A DNA stretch of 11,561 nucleotides from Kiritimatiellia bacterium (GCA_017629455.1 JAGBXE010000174.1:1-11561), one strand, 5' to 3'. Shown: positions 1 through 6,799, counted from the stretch's first letter. The notes: a model not told the origin generated them from the letters alone. Made by a program: numbers and translations.

Positions 1-189
1 ATAGATATTGTTAACGGCTTTGAAGGCGGAAGATATCTTCCTGTCGGTTTTGCCGGTCTTTCAGGGTTTGATGAGGCATCGTGGTCGTTTACGGTCAACG
101 GAGTGCCGCGGCCAGATTTAAAGTTCCGCCTTACGAAAAATTCACTAAAGATTCGTGACTCAAACGGACTTATGATTCTTATAAAGTAA
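1..189 (+). CDS. C-terminal end of a secreted beta-solenoid (passenger-like) protein, partial
   Basis: An open frame runs from the first base of the window to a TAA at 187-189; the start lies outside. The 62 visible residues alternate hydrophobic and polar residues in short strands with glycine turns, as in the closing part of autotransporter-associated beta-strand proteins common in Kiritimatiellota and Verrucomicrobiota. The last residues (SNGLMILIK, after RLTKNSLKIRD) resemble the end of the solenoid protein at 3036-4841 (RLLWNNKTIVLKSRR then VMIVR), so the two may be paralogs. The GH36 gene follows 26 bp later on the same strand with its own ribosome site, so they probably share a transcript. 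Family assignment is by pattern only. Confidence 0.6.
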   Translation: MDIVNGFEGGRYLPVGFAGLSGFDEASWSFTVNGVPRPDLKFRLTKNSLKIRDSNGLMILIK

Positions 190-215
190 GTTAAGGACGC
201 TGAGGAATTTCTTTT

Positions 216-2042
216 ATGTTGTCTCTTGCAGGATTTCTAATAATAGGCTCCGCGTTTACGGCTTCACCTCAGATTGCGCCTAGCATAAATGCCGAGGTGA
301 AATGCGATAACTGCCGCGGATGGTCGCTTGATGTTGCCGCACAAGAAGTAGCTTGCGGCATCCGTGAGCTGGTGCTTAGCGGTGCGTCTGAAACGAATGA
401 TGCGCTGCCAAGGGTTGAAATCGCATTTCGCGTGCCTCAAATTGATGTAAGCTATGTTTGGAAGTCATCGGGAATTACAGGTATTCCGATGGATTGGTCG
501 CCGCCATGTGAGCGAGCGTCTGTTTCGCAAGGCCAGCCGCTGTGTGCGCTTCTAAACGCCAAGGGGATTAACCGCATTACGCTTTCATCTTGTGAGGCAT
601 TACGGGAAACGCATTTTTTCGCTAGCTACGACGAAGCTAGATGTGAAGCGAAGTGTCGGTTTGTTCTTTTCGTAGGACGTTGTGCGCCTGAAAAAGATTT
701 TGAGGTGCGCATTCGTGTTGACGTGCGTGGTCTTCCATATGGCAACACTATCAAGGCTGCCGCCGATTGGATGAGTGCGGACGCGCGTTACGTTCCGGCA
801 CTTGTTCCTGACGTTGCGCATGAGAGCGTGTATTCCAGCTGGTATGTTTTTCACAAAGATCTTCATGCCGATGTTCTAGAACGCGAATGTGCCATAGCCT
901 CTGAGCTAGGTATGAAAACGCTAATTGTAGACGATGGCTGGCAAGACGATCTAGATGGTGTCAAGGATTACGTCAATGTCGGAGGGTTCAATATTTCTAA
1001 ACGGCGCTTCCCCGATATGAAAGCTCACGTCAAGCGGATTAAATCATACGGAATGAAATATCTGCTTTGGTATCCCATTTCGCTAGTCGGTTGGAAGAGT
1101 CCTGATTACCCGCGCTTTCGCGGCAAGTATCTTGCCGATTACAAACATCTTTCAGCGAGCGTCCTTGATCCGCGTTTTCCTGATGTGCGCGAATATTTGA
1201 TTTCAGGCTTTGAGCAGGCGATGCGCGAGTATGGTTTTGATGGATTTAAAATAGATTTTCTTGATATGTTTCCATATGGAGACGGTGACGAAAAAACGCC
1301 CGGGCGCGATTATGCAGGTGTTCCTCAGGCGGTCGATAGGCTGATGAGTGATTTGATGATGCGCCTTAGGGAAGTTAATCCTGAAGCGCTTGTTGAATTT
1401 CGACAGGGCTATGTTGGCCCAGCCATCCGCAAGTTTGGCAACATTATCCGCGTAGGTGACTGCCCTGGAGATTTTCGTGCTAACCGTATTGGCATTTCGC
1501 AGTTGCGCCTTACATCAGGGAAGGCGGCAGTTCATTCCGATATGTTGGCATGGAACCCAGGTGATAGCGCAGAATCGGCAAGTCGATTTATATTGAATTC
1601 TATTTTCGGCACGATACAATATTCGGTGCGGCTTGAGACGCTTAAGGAATGCCATCGTAAGATGATAGCTCATTATCTACGTTTTGCGCGCGAACATTCA
1701 AAGGCTCTTCGTCACGGCACAATTGTCGCCGAACATCCCGAATCAGGCTGTCCTATCGTGACTGGAGAATCTGAAGAAGAACGCATTATTGGTCTTTACG
1801 AGCATACGTCTGTAGCTTCTTTAATTGCCGATAAGAAAGTTACGTATGTCTTAAATGCAACTGATAGCGATTCGATATTTGTCGAATGCGATGCAGCCAT
1901 GAATGCAAAGGCGTATAATGCATTTGGCGAAGAACAGCTTACGAAAATAGAAATCGTCAAGGGCGTTGGGCGCGTATCTGTTCCGCGCGGCGGGTATTTG
2001 CGGATTATGTCAAAACATCATACGATCGGAGGAAGAAGATGA
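216..2042 (+). CDS. GH36-like alpha-galactosidase family protein (clan GH-D), divergent, probably exported
   Basis: 608 residues. An N-terminal beta-rich domain (about 25-200) precedes a TIM barrel (about 205-500) and a short C-terminal beta domain (about 500-600), the GH36 order. Seen in the barrel: SSWYVF (207-212), the sugar-binding VDDGW (238-242), DGFKIDFLD (342-350) with Asp347 in the place of the family's KxD nucleophile, and RVGDCPGDF (412-420), where Asp415 or Asp419 would be the acid/base. In the family this retaining enzyme removes terminal alpha-galactose or alpha-GalNAc. The usual SDxTD acid/base segment is not conserved, so the substrate is uncertain. ATG 216 is the first start after an in-frame TGA at 201-203, with GAGGA at 202-206. 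The N-terminus (MLSLAGFLIIGSAFTA) is hydrophobic like a signal peptide but has no Lys or Arg before it. It is coupled by an ATGA overlap to the next gene. Confidence 0.85.
   Translation: MLSLAGFLIIGSAFTASPQIAPSINAEVKCDNCRGWSLDVAAQEVACGIRELVLSGASETNDALPRVEIAFRVPQIDVSYVWKSSGITGIPMDWSPPCERASVSQGQPLCALLNAKGINRITLSSCEALRETHFFASYDEARCEAKCRFVLFVGRCAPEKDFEVRIRVDVRGLPYGNTIKAAADWMSADARYVPALVPDVAHESVYSSWYVFHKDLHADVLERECAIASELGMKTLIVDDGWQDDLDGVKDYVNVGGFNISKRRFPDMKAHVKRIKSYGMKYLLWYPISLVGWKSPDYPRFRGKYLADYKHLSASVLDPRFPDVREYLISGFEQAMREYGFDGFKIDFLDMFPYGDGDEKTPGRDYAGVPQAVDRLMSDLMMRLREVNPEALVEFRQGYVGPAIRKFGNIIRVGDCPGDFRANRIGISQLRLTSGKAAVHSDMLAWNPGDSAESASRFILNSIFGTIQYSVRLETLKECHRKMIAHYLRFAREHSKALRHGTIVAEHPESGCPIVTGESEEERIIGLYEHTSVASLIADKKVTYVLNATDSDSIFVECDAAMNAKAYNAFGEEQLTKIEIVKGVGRVSVPRGGYLRIMSKHHTIGGRR
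2028..2033 (+). promoter_or_regulatory. Shine-Dalgarno site GGAGGA for the Tat lipoprotein gene
   Basis: GGAGGA lies inside the last codons of the GH36 gene, five bases before ATG 2039. It fixes the start within the ATGA stop/start overlap and implies translational coupling of the two genes. Confidence 0.75.
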
Positions 2043-2920
2043 TAGACAGGAGGAATTTTATTGCGCAAGCAGCTTCGCTCGCTACGCTTTCTGCTTGTGC
2101 CGCCTTGCCGAACAGGAAAGATTTTTATGGGGCGACCATTCGCGATCGTTTGTGGATGTGGGGGCATCATCCTGATGTGGTCAGCTCGGGCAAGAACGGT
2201 TTCAAACCGGGGCAGGTTAAGATAGATCAGGCTGCCGCGTGCAAGCTTATGGGCATTCCCAACAACTGTGTCATCCGTTGGGGCAATATGCCAAAGCATC
2301 CGTGGGGCGATTATTTCGATCAGTTTAGATCGCTTAAGCGTTTCAGTTTTGGAATAGCCGACGGCGCAGCCGGAACGACGGCTGAAAAGATGAAGATCAT
2401 GTTCGACGAGCTTCTGCCCAGATATCCGAATCTTACAGGATGCTTTTTGGACGATTTTTTCATCAATAAGCGGCTACATATGGAGCCTGACGCGTTGGCA
2501 AAGGTTGCAGACGAGGTTCATGCCCGCAATCTCCGCCTTTCTGTGGTGCTATACTCCGATCAAGCGGGGTTCAAGCCGGAATTCAAGCGGCATGTCGCTC
2601 TTTGTGATGAAACTAGCTGTTGGTTTTGGAAGGGTGATAATATCGCGACTATGGCAGACAATGTTAAACGCTGCCGCGAGTTTATCGGCAATGAAAAAGA
2701 TTTGCTGCTCGGGCTTTATATGTGGGACTTTAGCTGCGGTCAGCCGATCTCTGCCAAAAAAATGGAGACGCAGCTTAATGTGGCGCGTAAATTTCTTGCT
2801 GATAGAACAGTCACCGGGCTAATTTTCCACCCAACTTTTGTTGCAGATTTAAACCTCGATTCCGTTCGCCTTTCGAAAGAATGGATTAAGCACTATGGTG
2901 AGGCTCTCTGGGGATGTTAA
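2039..2920 (+). CDS. Tat-exported lipoprotein with a predicted TIM-barrel, unknown family (putative glycan-active enzyme)
   Basis: 293 residues; I do not recognise a named family. The N-terminus DRRNFI (3-8) is a twin-arginine motif, followed by a hydrophobic stretch ending in LSAC (17-20), a good lipobox. Export through Tat and lipidation at Cys20 are therefore likely. After this, eight evenly spaced beta-strand-like segments can be read: RLWMWGHH (37-44), NCVIRWGN (76-83), RFSFGIAD (101-108), TGCFLDDFF (133-141), RLSVVLYSD (166-174), TSCWFWKG (192-199), LLLGLYMWDF (222-231) and GLIFHPTF (260-267). This is the layout of a (beta/alpha)8 barrel. Asp138/Asp139 at the end of strand 4 and Asp230 after strand 7 sit where glycosidase catalytic acids usually are. 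Coupling to the GH36 gene suggests work on the same glycan. A non-catalytic binding barrel is the alternative. Function is inference; the export signal is well supported. Confidence 0.75.
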   Translation: MIDRRNFIAQAASLATLSACAALPNRKDFYGATIRDRLWMWGHHPDVVSSGKNGFKPGQVKIDQAAACKLMGIPNNCVIRWGNMPKHPWGDYFDQFRSLKRFSFGIADGAAGTTAEKMKIMFDELLPRYPNLTGCFLDDFFINKRLHMEPDALAKVADEVHARNLRLSVVLYSDQAGFKPEFKRHVALCDETSCWFWKGDNIATMADNVKRCREFIGNEKDLLLGLYMWDFSCGQPISAKKMETQLNVARKFLADRTVTGLIFHPTFVADLNLDSVRLSKEWIKHYGEALWGC

Positions 2921-2984
2921 CGGTATTGGCGAAAAGATGTTTTATTTTTAGTGGAAAAAGGTGTTTTTGGTCTGCGCAAAAGTG

Positions 2985-2990
2985 TATAAT
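2985..2990 (+). promoter_or_regulatory. Candidate -10 box (TATAAT) upstream of the beta-solenoid gene
   Basis: A perfect TATAAT lies in the 115-bp gap between the lipoprotein gene and the solenoid gene. No good -35 is visible; TGTTTT at 2962-2967 has a 17-bp spacer but matches the consensus poorly. A start about seven bases downstream would fall at or near 2997, the first base of the hairpin at 2997-3014. It would give the solenoid and beta-helix genes their own transcript. Confidence 0.45.
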
Positions 2991-2996
2991 AACGGT

Positions 2997-3015
2997 AAAA
3001 GGGTTGACCCTTTTT
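2997..3015 (+). promoter_or_regulatory. Leader stem-loop with T-run (5'-end hairpin or weak terminator)
   Basis: AAAAGGG (2997-3003), loop TTGA (3004-3007) and CCCTTTT (3008-3014) form a perfect 7-bp stem with one further T. It lies between the TATAAT and the ribosome site of the solenoid gene. With only three G-C pairs it is a weak intrinsic terminator for reading-through transcripts. Because the predicted start is near 2997, it could instead form a stem at the very 5' end of the new mRNA and protect it from decay. The structure is seen; both roles are inference. Confidence 0.4.
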
Positions 3016-3021
3016 GTCAGG

Positions 3022-3027
3022 AAGGAG
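3022..3027 (+). promoter_or_regulatory. Shine-Dalgarno site AAGGAG deciding the solenoid gene start
   Basis: AAGGAG lies eight bases before ATG 3036 and supports 3036 over the farther in-frame start at 2961, which would place the signal peptide 25 residues inside the protein and would need translation through the hairpin. Confidence 0.8.
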
Positions 3028-3035
3028 ATCAAAAA

Positions 3036-4841
3036 ATGATGCTCACCAAAAAGTTGGCTGCCACAGTCTTTGCGCTATTCCTTACAGCGGGTTATGGCGC
3101 GGAAATCGCGTTTCCGCTCGCAGGGGGAGACCTTTCTTCTGCAGAGGCGTGGGGCGGGCAAACGCCTCTTTCAACGGATACTGTATTGATCACCAATTCC
3201 GGGGTGTACACTGCGTTATCGTCCGACCTTGCGTATGCAGCACTCGGTGTTAATGCGAATGATGTGACATTTGATTTTTCCGCAACTCCAACACGAAAGG
3301 TTCTCTTTAATTCGCAGGTGGAGCTTGCTCTTACAATGAATGTAGCCAAATCAACTACTACATTCAAGGGTGGTGAATGGGCGGTTGCAGATTCGGCAAG
3401 CGCCAATTTTTATTGCGGGACAGGAAAGAACGGTAATCGTTTAGATAACCATAGTGTTTATATGGATGGTTGCGTATGGACGAATTTGAATCGTGTATAC
3501 ATGGGCTATGCTGAGGGCAATTGCAAGTTGACAATGCAAAATGATTCACGCGTTTACGCTAAACAATGTTTTGTCGGCAATGGTACGCCGACTGGAAATA
3601 AGCTCCACATTCTTGAAGGCAGTAAAATGTTTCTTTCCGACACTCAAAATCCTTTTTATTCAGATAATGGAACTCATTCGAGCGATCCTAATGCCCAGAT
3701 TCTAGTTGCAGGTGAAGGGTCGCTTATTTCCGCGCCAAGCGGCATTTTTCAGGTGGGTAATTCTCATAGCGGAATTCAGCTGCTCGTCACTAATGATGCT
3801 AGCGTAGTTGCAGGCACCGTGTATGTCGGTAGGCAGAATAAGGCTGTTAATTGCGGAATTGCGGTAGTGGACGGTGCATCGTTTTCAGCTCAAAAAATTC
3901 TCGTCAGCGGCGGAAATGGCTGTATGATCGTTTCGAATGCAGAGTTGACTGTTAGATCTATGGCGAGTGATGCTCTTACGGTCGGCAGTAGCGGGTTGTC
4001 GGGTCAGTCATTTACTTTGGCGGGCAAAAGCTCGGCGTTGAACTATTATCCCCCCAGGGCAGACGTATTTGCAACGGGCGCTGATTCGGCCGAGTTTTCT
4101 ATTATTGACAATGCAATGTGGAATGTCACAAGCAATATCGTGAGATTTGCGGTTGCTGCAAAGGATTGCGTTTTTAAGGTAGCAAACGATGCTCTCTTTT
4201 CGATTAACGGCGGGTTAGGTACGATGGAGTTCGGGCCAGGCTCCAGTAATCCTACATCAGTTACTTCGGTAAGTAATCGAGTTGAAATTACGGATGGTGC
4301 AGTTTTGAAGATTAGGGAGTTGCGCCTTTCAGGAGAAGGTAATTCACTGGACGTTTGCGATGCTAGCGTGGTGTATGAAGGAAGCGATGTAGGATATCTT
4401 TATATTGGCTACACAGGGCCTGATGCAAAAAGGAACGGCATAATCTCAAGTAATTGTGTTGCTGGTTTACGTGGAAAGAATCCAAAAATTTATGCTCCTA
4501 ATAGTAGATTGTATATTTATCCAAGCTGCAAATTGCGAGTTGAGATACCAGAAGAAGGATATGAAGAAGGATATACACCTATAAATGTAAAAAGTATTGC
4601 GCCAGCTGGTGAACCTAGTTACGGATCGATAGAAATTGAATGTGCAGAGTTTGTAGAGAAAACAGGTGGAACACTTACGATTGCGCAATTGGGGGAAGTT
4701 GTTGGAGCTGGCTCAGGGCTGGAAAAGCTGCTTCTTGCCACGGCGCAAACGCTTCCGAAGGGTTGCAGATTATTGTGGAATAACAAGACGATAGTGCTAA
4801 AATCAAGGCGCAATATCGGTTCAGTAATGATTGTGAGGTAG
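3036..4841 (+). CDS. Secreted beta-solenoid, autotransporter passenger-like protein
   Basis: 601 residues from ATG 3036. The next codon is also ATG, but 3036 has the better ribosome-site spacing. A Sec signal peptide is clear: two lysines (5-6), a hydrophobic core LAATVFALFLTA and cleavage near Ala22. The mature start, GGDLSSAEAWGG then a TDTVLITNSGVYT strand, is the opening seen in beta-strand repeat proteins of PVC bacteria. Irregular coils of about 25-30 residues follow at roughly 153-336, each with a VG-turn, a strand and a dG/nD-turn (examples FVGNGTP, FQVGNSHS, VYVGRQN, VSGGNG). No C-terminal beta-barrel, PEP-CTERM or LPXTG signal is visible; the protein ends in a hydrophobic strand, VMIVR. 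No catalytic motif is seen. Likely a surface or extracellular structural or binding protein. The beta-helix gene starts at its stop codon, so the two are probably co-transcribed. Confidence 0.7.
   Translation: MMLTKKLAATVFALFLTAGYGAEIAFPLAGGDLSSAEAWGGQTPLSTDTVLITNSGVYTALSSDLAYAALGVNANDVTFDFSATPTRKVLFNSQVELALTMNVAKSTTTFKGGEWAVADSASANFYCGTGKNGNRLDNHSVYMDGCVWTNLNRVYMGYAEGNCKLTMQNDSRVYAKQCFVGNGTPTGNKLHILEGSKMFLSDTQNPFYSDNGTHSSDPNAQILVAGEGSLISAPSGIFQVGNSHSGIQLLVTNDASVVAGTVYVGRQNKAVNCGIAVVDGASFSAQKILVSGGNGCMIVSNAELTVRSMASDALTVGSSGLSGQSFTLAGKSSALNYYPPRADVFATGADSAEFSIIDNAMWNVTSNIVRFAVAAKDCVFKVANDALFSINGGLGTMEFGPGSSNPTSVTSVSNRVEITDGAVLKIRELRLSGEGNSLDVCDASVVYEGSDVGYLYIGYTGPDAKRNGIISSNCVAGLRGKNPKIYAPNSRLYIYPSCKLRVEIPEEGYEEGYTPINVKSIAPAGEPSYGSIEIECAEFVEKTGGTLTIAQLGEVVGAGSGLEKLLLATAQTLPKGCRLLWNNKTIVLKSRRNIGSVMIVR
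4551..4574 (+). repeat. Perfect 12-bp tandem duplication (two copies) inside the solenoid gene
   Basis: GAAGAAGGATAT occurs at 4551-4562 and again at 4563-4574, in frame, encoding EEGY twice (residues 506-513). It lies in a stretch (about 4440-4640) that looks more AT-rich than the rest of the gene. A recent in-frame slippage duplication explains it. Confidence 0.85.
4835..4838 (+). promoter_or_regulatory. Shine-Dalgarno-like GAGG before the beta-helix gene
   Basis: GAGG sits inside the last codons of the solenoid gene. It is two bases from GTG 4841, five from GTG 4844 and fourteen from ATG 4853, so 4844 has the best spacing. Translation would be coupled to termination of the solenoid gene. 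Confidence 0.5.
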
Positions 4842-4843
4842 TG

Positions 4844-6799
4844 GTGAAAAAGATGAAAGTTGTTGTTTTTTGTAGTTGTGCATTGGCCTGCCTATTTGCG
4901 CAAGGCAAGGATGTTCGTGTTTCGTCATTTGGTTTCGACCCTAATGACTCCACTCGTTTTATTCAAGCGGCAATCGATTCTGGTGCCGATAAGGTCATTT
5001 TTGATAAGATGCCTTCCGCTTGGGTAACGCGGCCTCTTAAAGGAACTTCGCGGCAGGAACTTTTCTTTGAGAAGGGGGTTGAACTGGTGGCGAAAAGGGG
5101 CGAGTTCCTAAATAAGACGGATGTTCTCATTTGTTGGAGTAACGCTTGCGATGTTGTCGTAAGCGGATATGGCGCAGTTTTACGGATGCATAAGGGCGAT
5201 TATGTGAAGGCTCCTTACGAGCGGTCGGAATGGCGGCATGCGCTTTCGTTTCTTTCGTGCCGTGGCGTTAAAATAGAAGGCCTTACGATTCGTAATTCTG
5301 GAGGTGACGGGATTTACCTCGGCAGAGCCAAAGGCAATCCCTTTAGACGCTGCGAGGATGTGATAATACGAGATGTCGAGTGTGACGGAAATCACCGTCA
5401 AGGGCTAAGTGTCATTTCAGTTAATAGGCTTCTTGTTGAGCGCTGCCGAATGAATAATACGAAGGGCGCGCCCCCTGAAGCAGGTATAGATTTTGAGCCT
5501 AACACTCATCTTGAATCGTTGAGTGGAATAATCGTGCGCGATTGCGAGATGATAGGCAATGCCGGTGATGGAATTAATCTTTCTCTCCATAAGATGCGCT
5601 CATCGTCGAGGGATGTCGATATTGTGATTGAGAACTGCCGTCTTTCCGGCAACTGCCGCGCTTTTGCGTTTTCGCAGATATTCGAAGGATATAGCTGTGT
5701 TGGCGGAAGAGCGACGATTAGGAACTGTGAGTTATCAAATTCGCGGTATAGCGGAATCGATTTTTATCGCAAGTTTCCCAGTTCCGTGTTTGTCAAATTT
5801 GAGAATTGCCGTTTGGTCAATAACTGTAAAGCGATGCAGGAGGCGCCTGATATCTTTTTCTCGACTAAAAGCCGCTCTGCACCGCCGCCATGGGGTGTGG
5901 ATTTCGGGCGCATTGAGGTGGTTTCAAGTTTTGAACGCCCACCGCTCGGGTTTATGTACGCTGGCTGGTCTACGCAGGCGGTGGAAGCTGTCTCTGGTAC
6001 GATTGTTCACACAACGCCGTCTGGAACTAAGCAAACCGTTCTTGATGAAAAGTGGATTTCTACTTTTTCGCCAGCCAGGAAATCTGGCAGTGTGCATAAG
6101 GCGATAAACTGCGAGCGCTATGAAGTTGTTGACCCATTGCCGGGTGAAATGATGCCGGTTTCCAAGGTCGGCATGCGAGGGCGCATAGAATACATATTCT
6201 ACGCCGATAAGCCATTAAGGTGCAGATTCTTAGGCGAGTTTGCAAAGTTACGGAAACGCGGTGTATCTTCTGCCGTTGAAGTTAATGTTTCTTCTCTTCG
6301 TGGTGGCGCAGTGAGTCAAGTTTCAGTTCCGATTGACGCAAGCGAATTTTCAGTCGATGTTCCTTCGGCGGGATTTTATAGGATGTCGCTAACTGGTGCG
6401 CGCATTGCGTATACGATGGCGCAGTCAAATGTGCCGGTCGGCATATTTTTCGGCGATGACAATCCGCAGAATATTATCAATACGCCGTGCGAATTGTTTT
6501 TCTACGCAGGGAAAGGGTCTGACTTTAGCTTGTATGCTTCAGGCTCACCCATCAACGAGCGCGTAAGCGTTGAACTTGCAAAACCCAATGGCGATGTTCT
6601 TTGGCGCAACAACAAGCTTCTTTATCCGGAAAGCCGTAGGGTTGAATGTGCTTCAGGCGGGCTTTGGAGCGTTAAATTGTCAAAGCCCGCCATCGGCGCG
6701 TTTGAAGACTACTATGTCGATTTAATCGGCATAGACAGCGTTTTGTTCCTTACTTCGAAGCGGTATTGGAAGGCTCCCGCGGCGAAATGCGATCCATAA
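4844..6799 (+). CDS. Secreted right-handed parallel beta-helix protein (pectate lyase-like fold)
   Basis: 651 residues if GTG 4844 is used; GTG 4841 and ATG 4853 are alternatives. Numbers below count from 4841. A signal peptide (VKKMK, then a hydrophobic run to about Gly22) is followed by a cap region and a beta-helix at about 95-335. Coils carry repeated short motifs: GGDGIYLG (154-161), QGLSV (187-191), AGIDFEP (214-220), AGDGINLS (241-248), SGIDFY (304-309). A cysteine recurs at the same place in six coils (181, 202, 235, 266, 296, 323). Beyond 340 there is a beta-sandwich-like C-terminal half ending near YYVDLIG (624-630). The fold is shared by polysaccharide lyases, GH28-type hydrolases and binding proteins. 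I see no decisive catalytic set, so activity is open. It follows the solenoid gene directly, and its last 50 bp overlap the symporter gene on the other strand. Confidence 0.75.
   Translation: MKKMKVVVFCSCALACLFAQGKDVRVSSFGFDPNDSTRFIQAAIDSGADKVIFDKMPSAWVTRPLKGTSRQELFFEKGVELVAKRGEFLNKTDVLICWSNACDVVVSGYGAVLRMHKGDYVKAPYERSEWRHALSFLSCRGVKIEGLTIRNSGGDGIYLGRAKGNPFRRCEDVIIRDVECDGNHRQGLSVISVNRLLVERCRMNNTKGAPPEAGIDFEPNTHLESLSGIIVRDCEMIGNAGDGINLSLHKMRSSSRDVDIVIENCRLSGNCRAFAFSQIFEGYSCVGGRATIRNCELSNSRYSGIDFYRKFPSSVFVKFENCRLVNNCKAMQEAPDIFFSTKSRSAPPPWGVDFGRIEVVSSFERPPLGFMYAGWSTQAVEAVSGTIVHTTPSGTKQTVLDEKWISTFSPARKSGSVHKAINCERYEVVDPLPGEMMPVSKVGMRGRIEYIFYADKPLRCRFLGEFAKLRKRGVSSAVEVNVSSLRGGAVSQVSVPIDASEFSVDVPSAGFYRMSLTGARIAYTMAQSNVPVGIFFGDDNPQNIINTPCELFFYAGKGSDFSLYASGSPINERVSVELAKPNGDVLWRNNKLLYPESRRVECASGGLWSVKLSKPAIGAFEDYYVDLIGIDSVLFLTSKRYWKAPAAKCDP
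6656..6691. repeat. Perfect 11-bp GC-rich inverted repeat, 14-nt loop, just past the symporter stop
   Basis: GGCGGGCTTTG (6656-6666) is the exact reverse complement of CAAAGCCCGCC (6681-6691). It lies in the beta-helix coding region and begins about 58 bases downstream of the symporter stop on the minus strand. Neither strand has a T-run after it, so it is not a classic intrinsic terminator. It could still act as a 3'-end or pause structure for the GH2-symporter mRNA. Confidence 0.5.

Noticed and set aside
2961..3035. An earlier in-frame start would lengthen the solenoid protein by 25 residues.
   Set aside because: It has no ribosome site, it would bury the signal peptide inside the protein, and it crosses the TATAAT and hairpin. 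ATG 3036 has AAGGAG eight bases upstream.
4890..4920. Possible lipobox (ALAC) in the beta-helix signal peptide.
   Set aside because: The -3 position is Ala instead of Leu/Val/Ile and a normal signal peptidase I site follows shortly after, so lipidation is not supported.
5464..5473. Perfect 10-bp palindrome GGGCGCGCCC.
   Set aside because: It is short, inside the beta-helix coding region and away from any transcript boundary, so chance in GC-rich codons explains it.
5628..6107. A 159-codon open frame on the plus strand in another frame of the beta-helix gene.
   Set aside because: Arg/Leu-rich out-of-frame translation without a start signal; the beta-helix frame carries clear repeat structure across the same bases.
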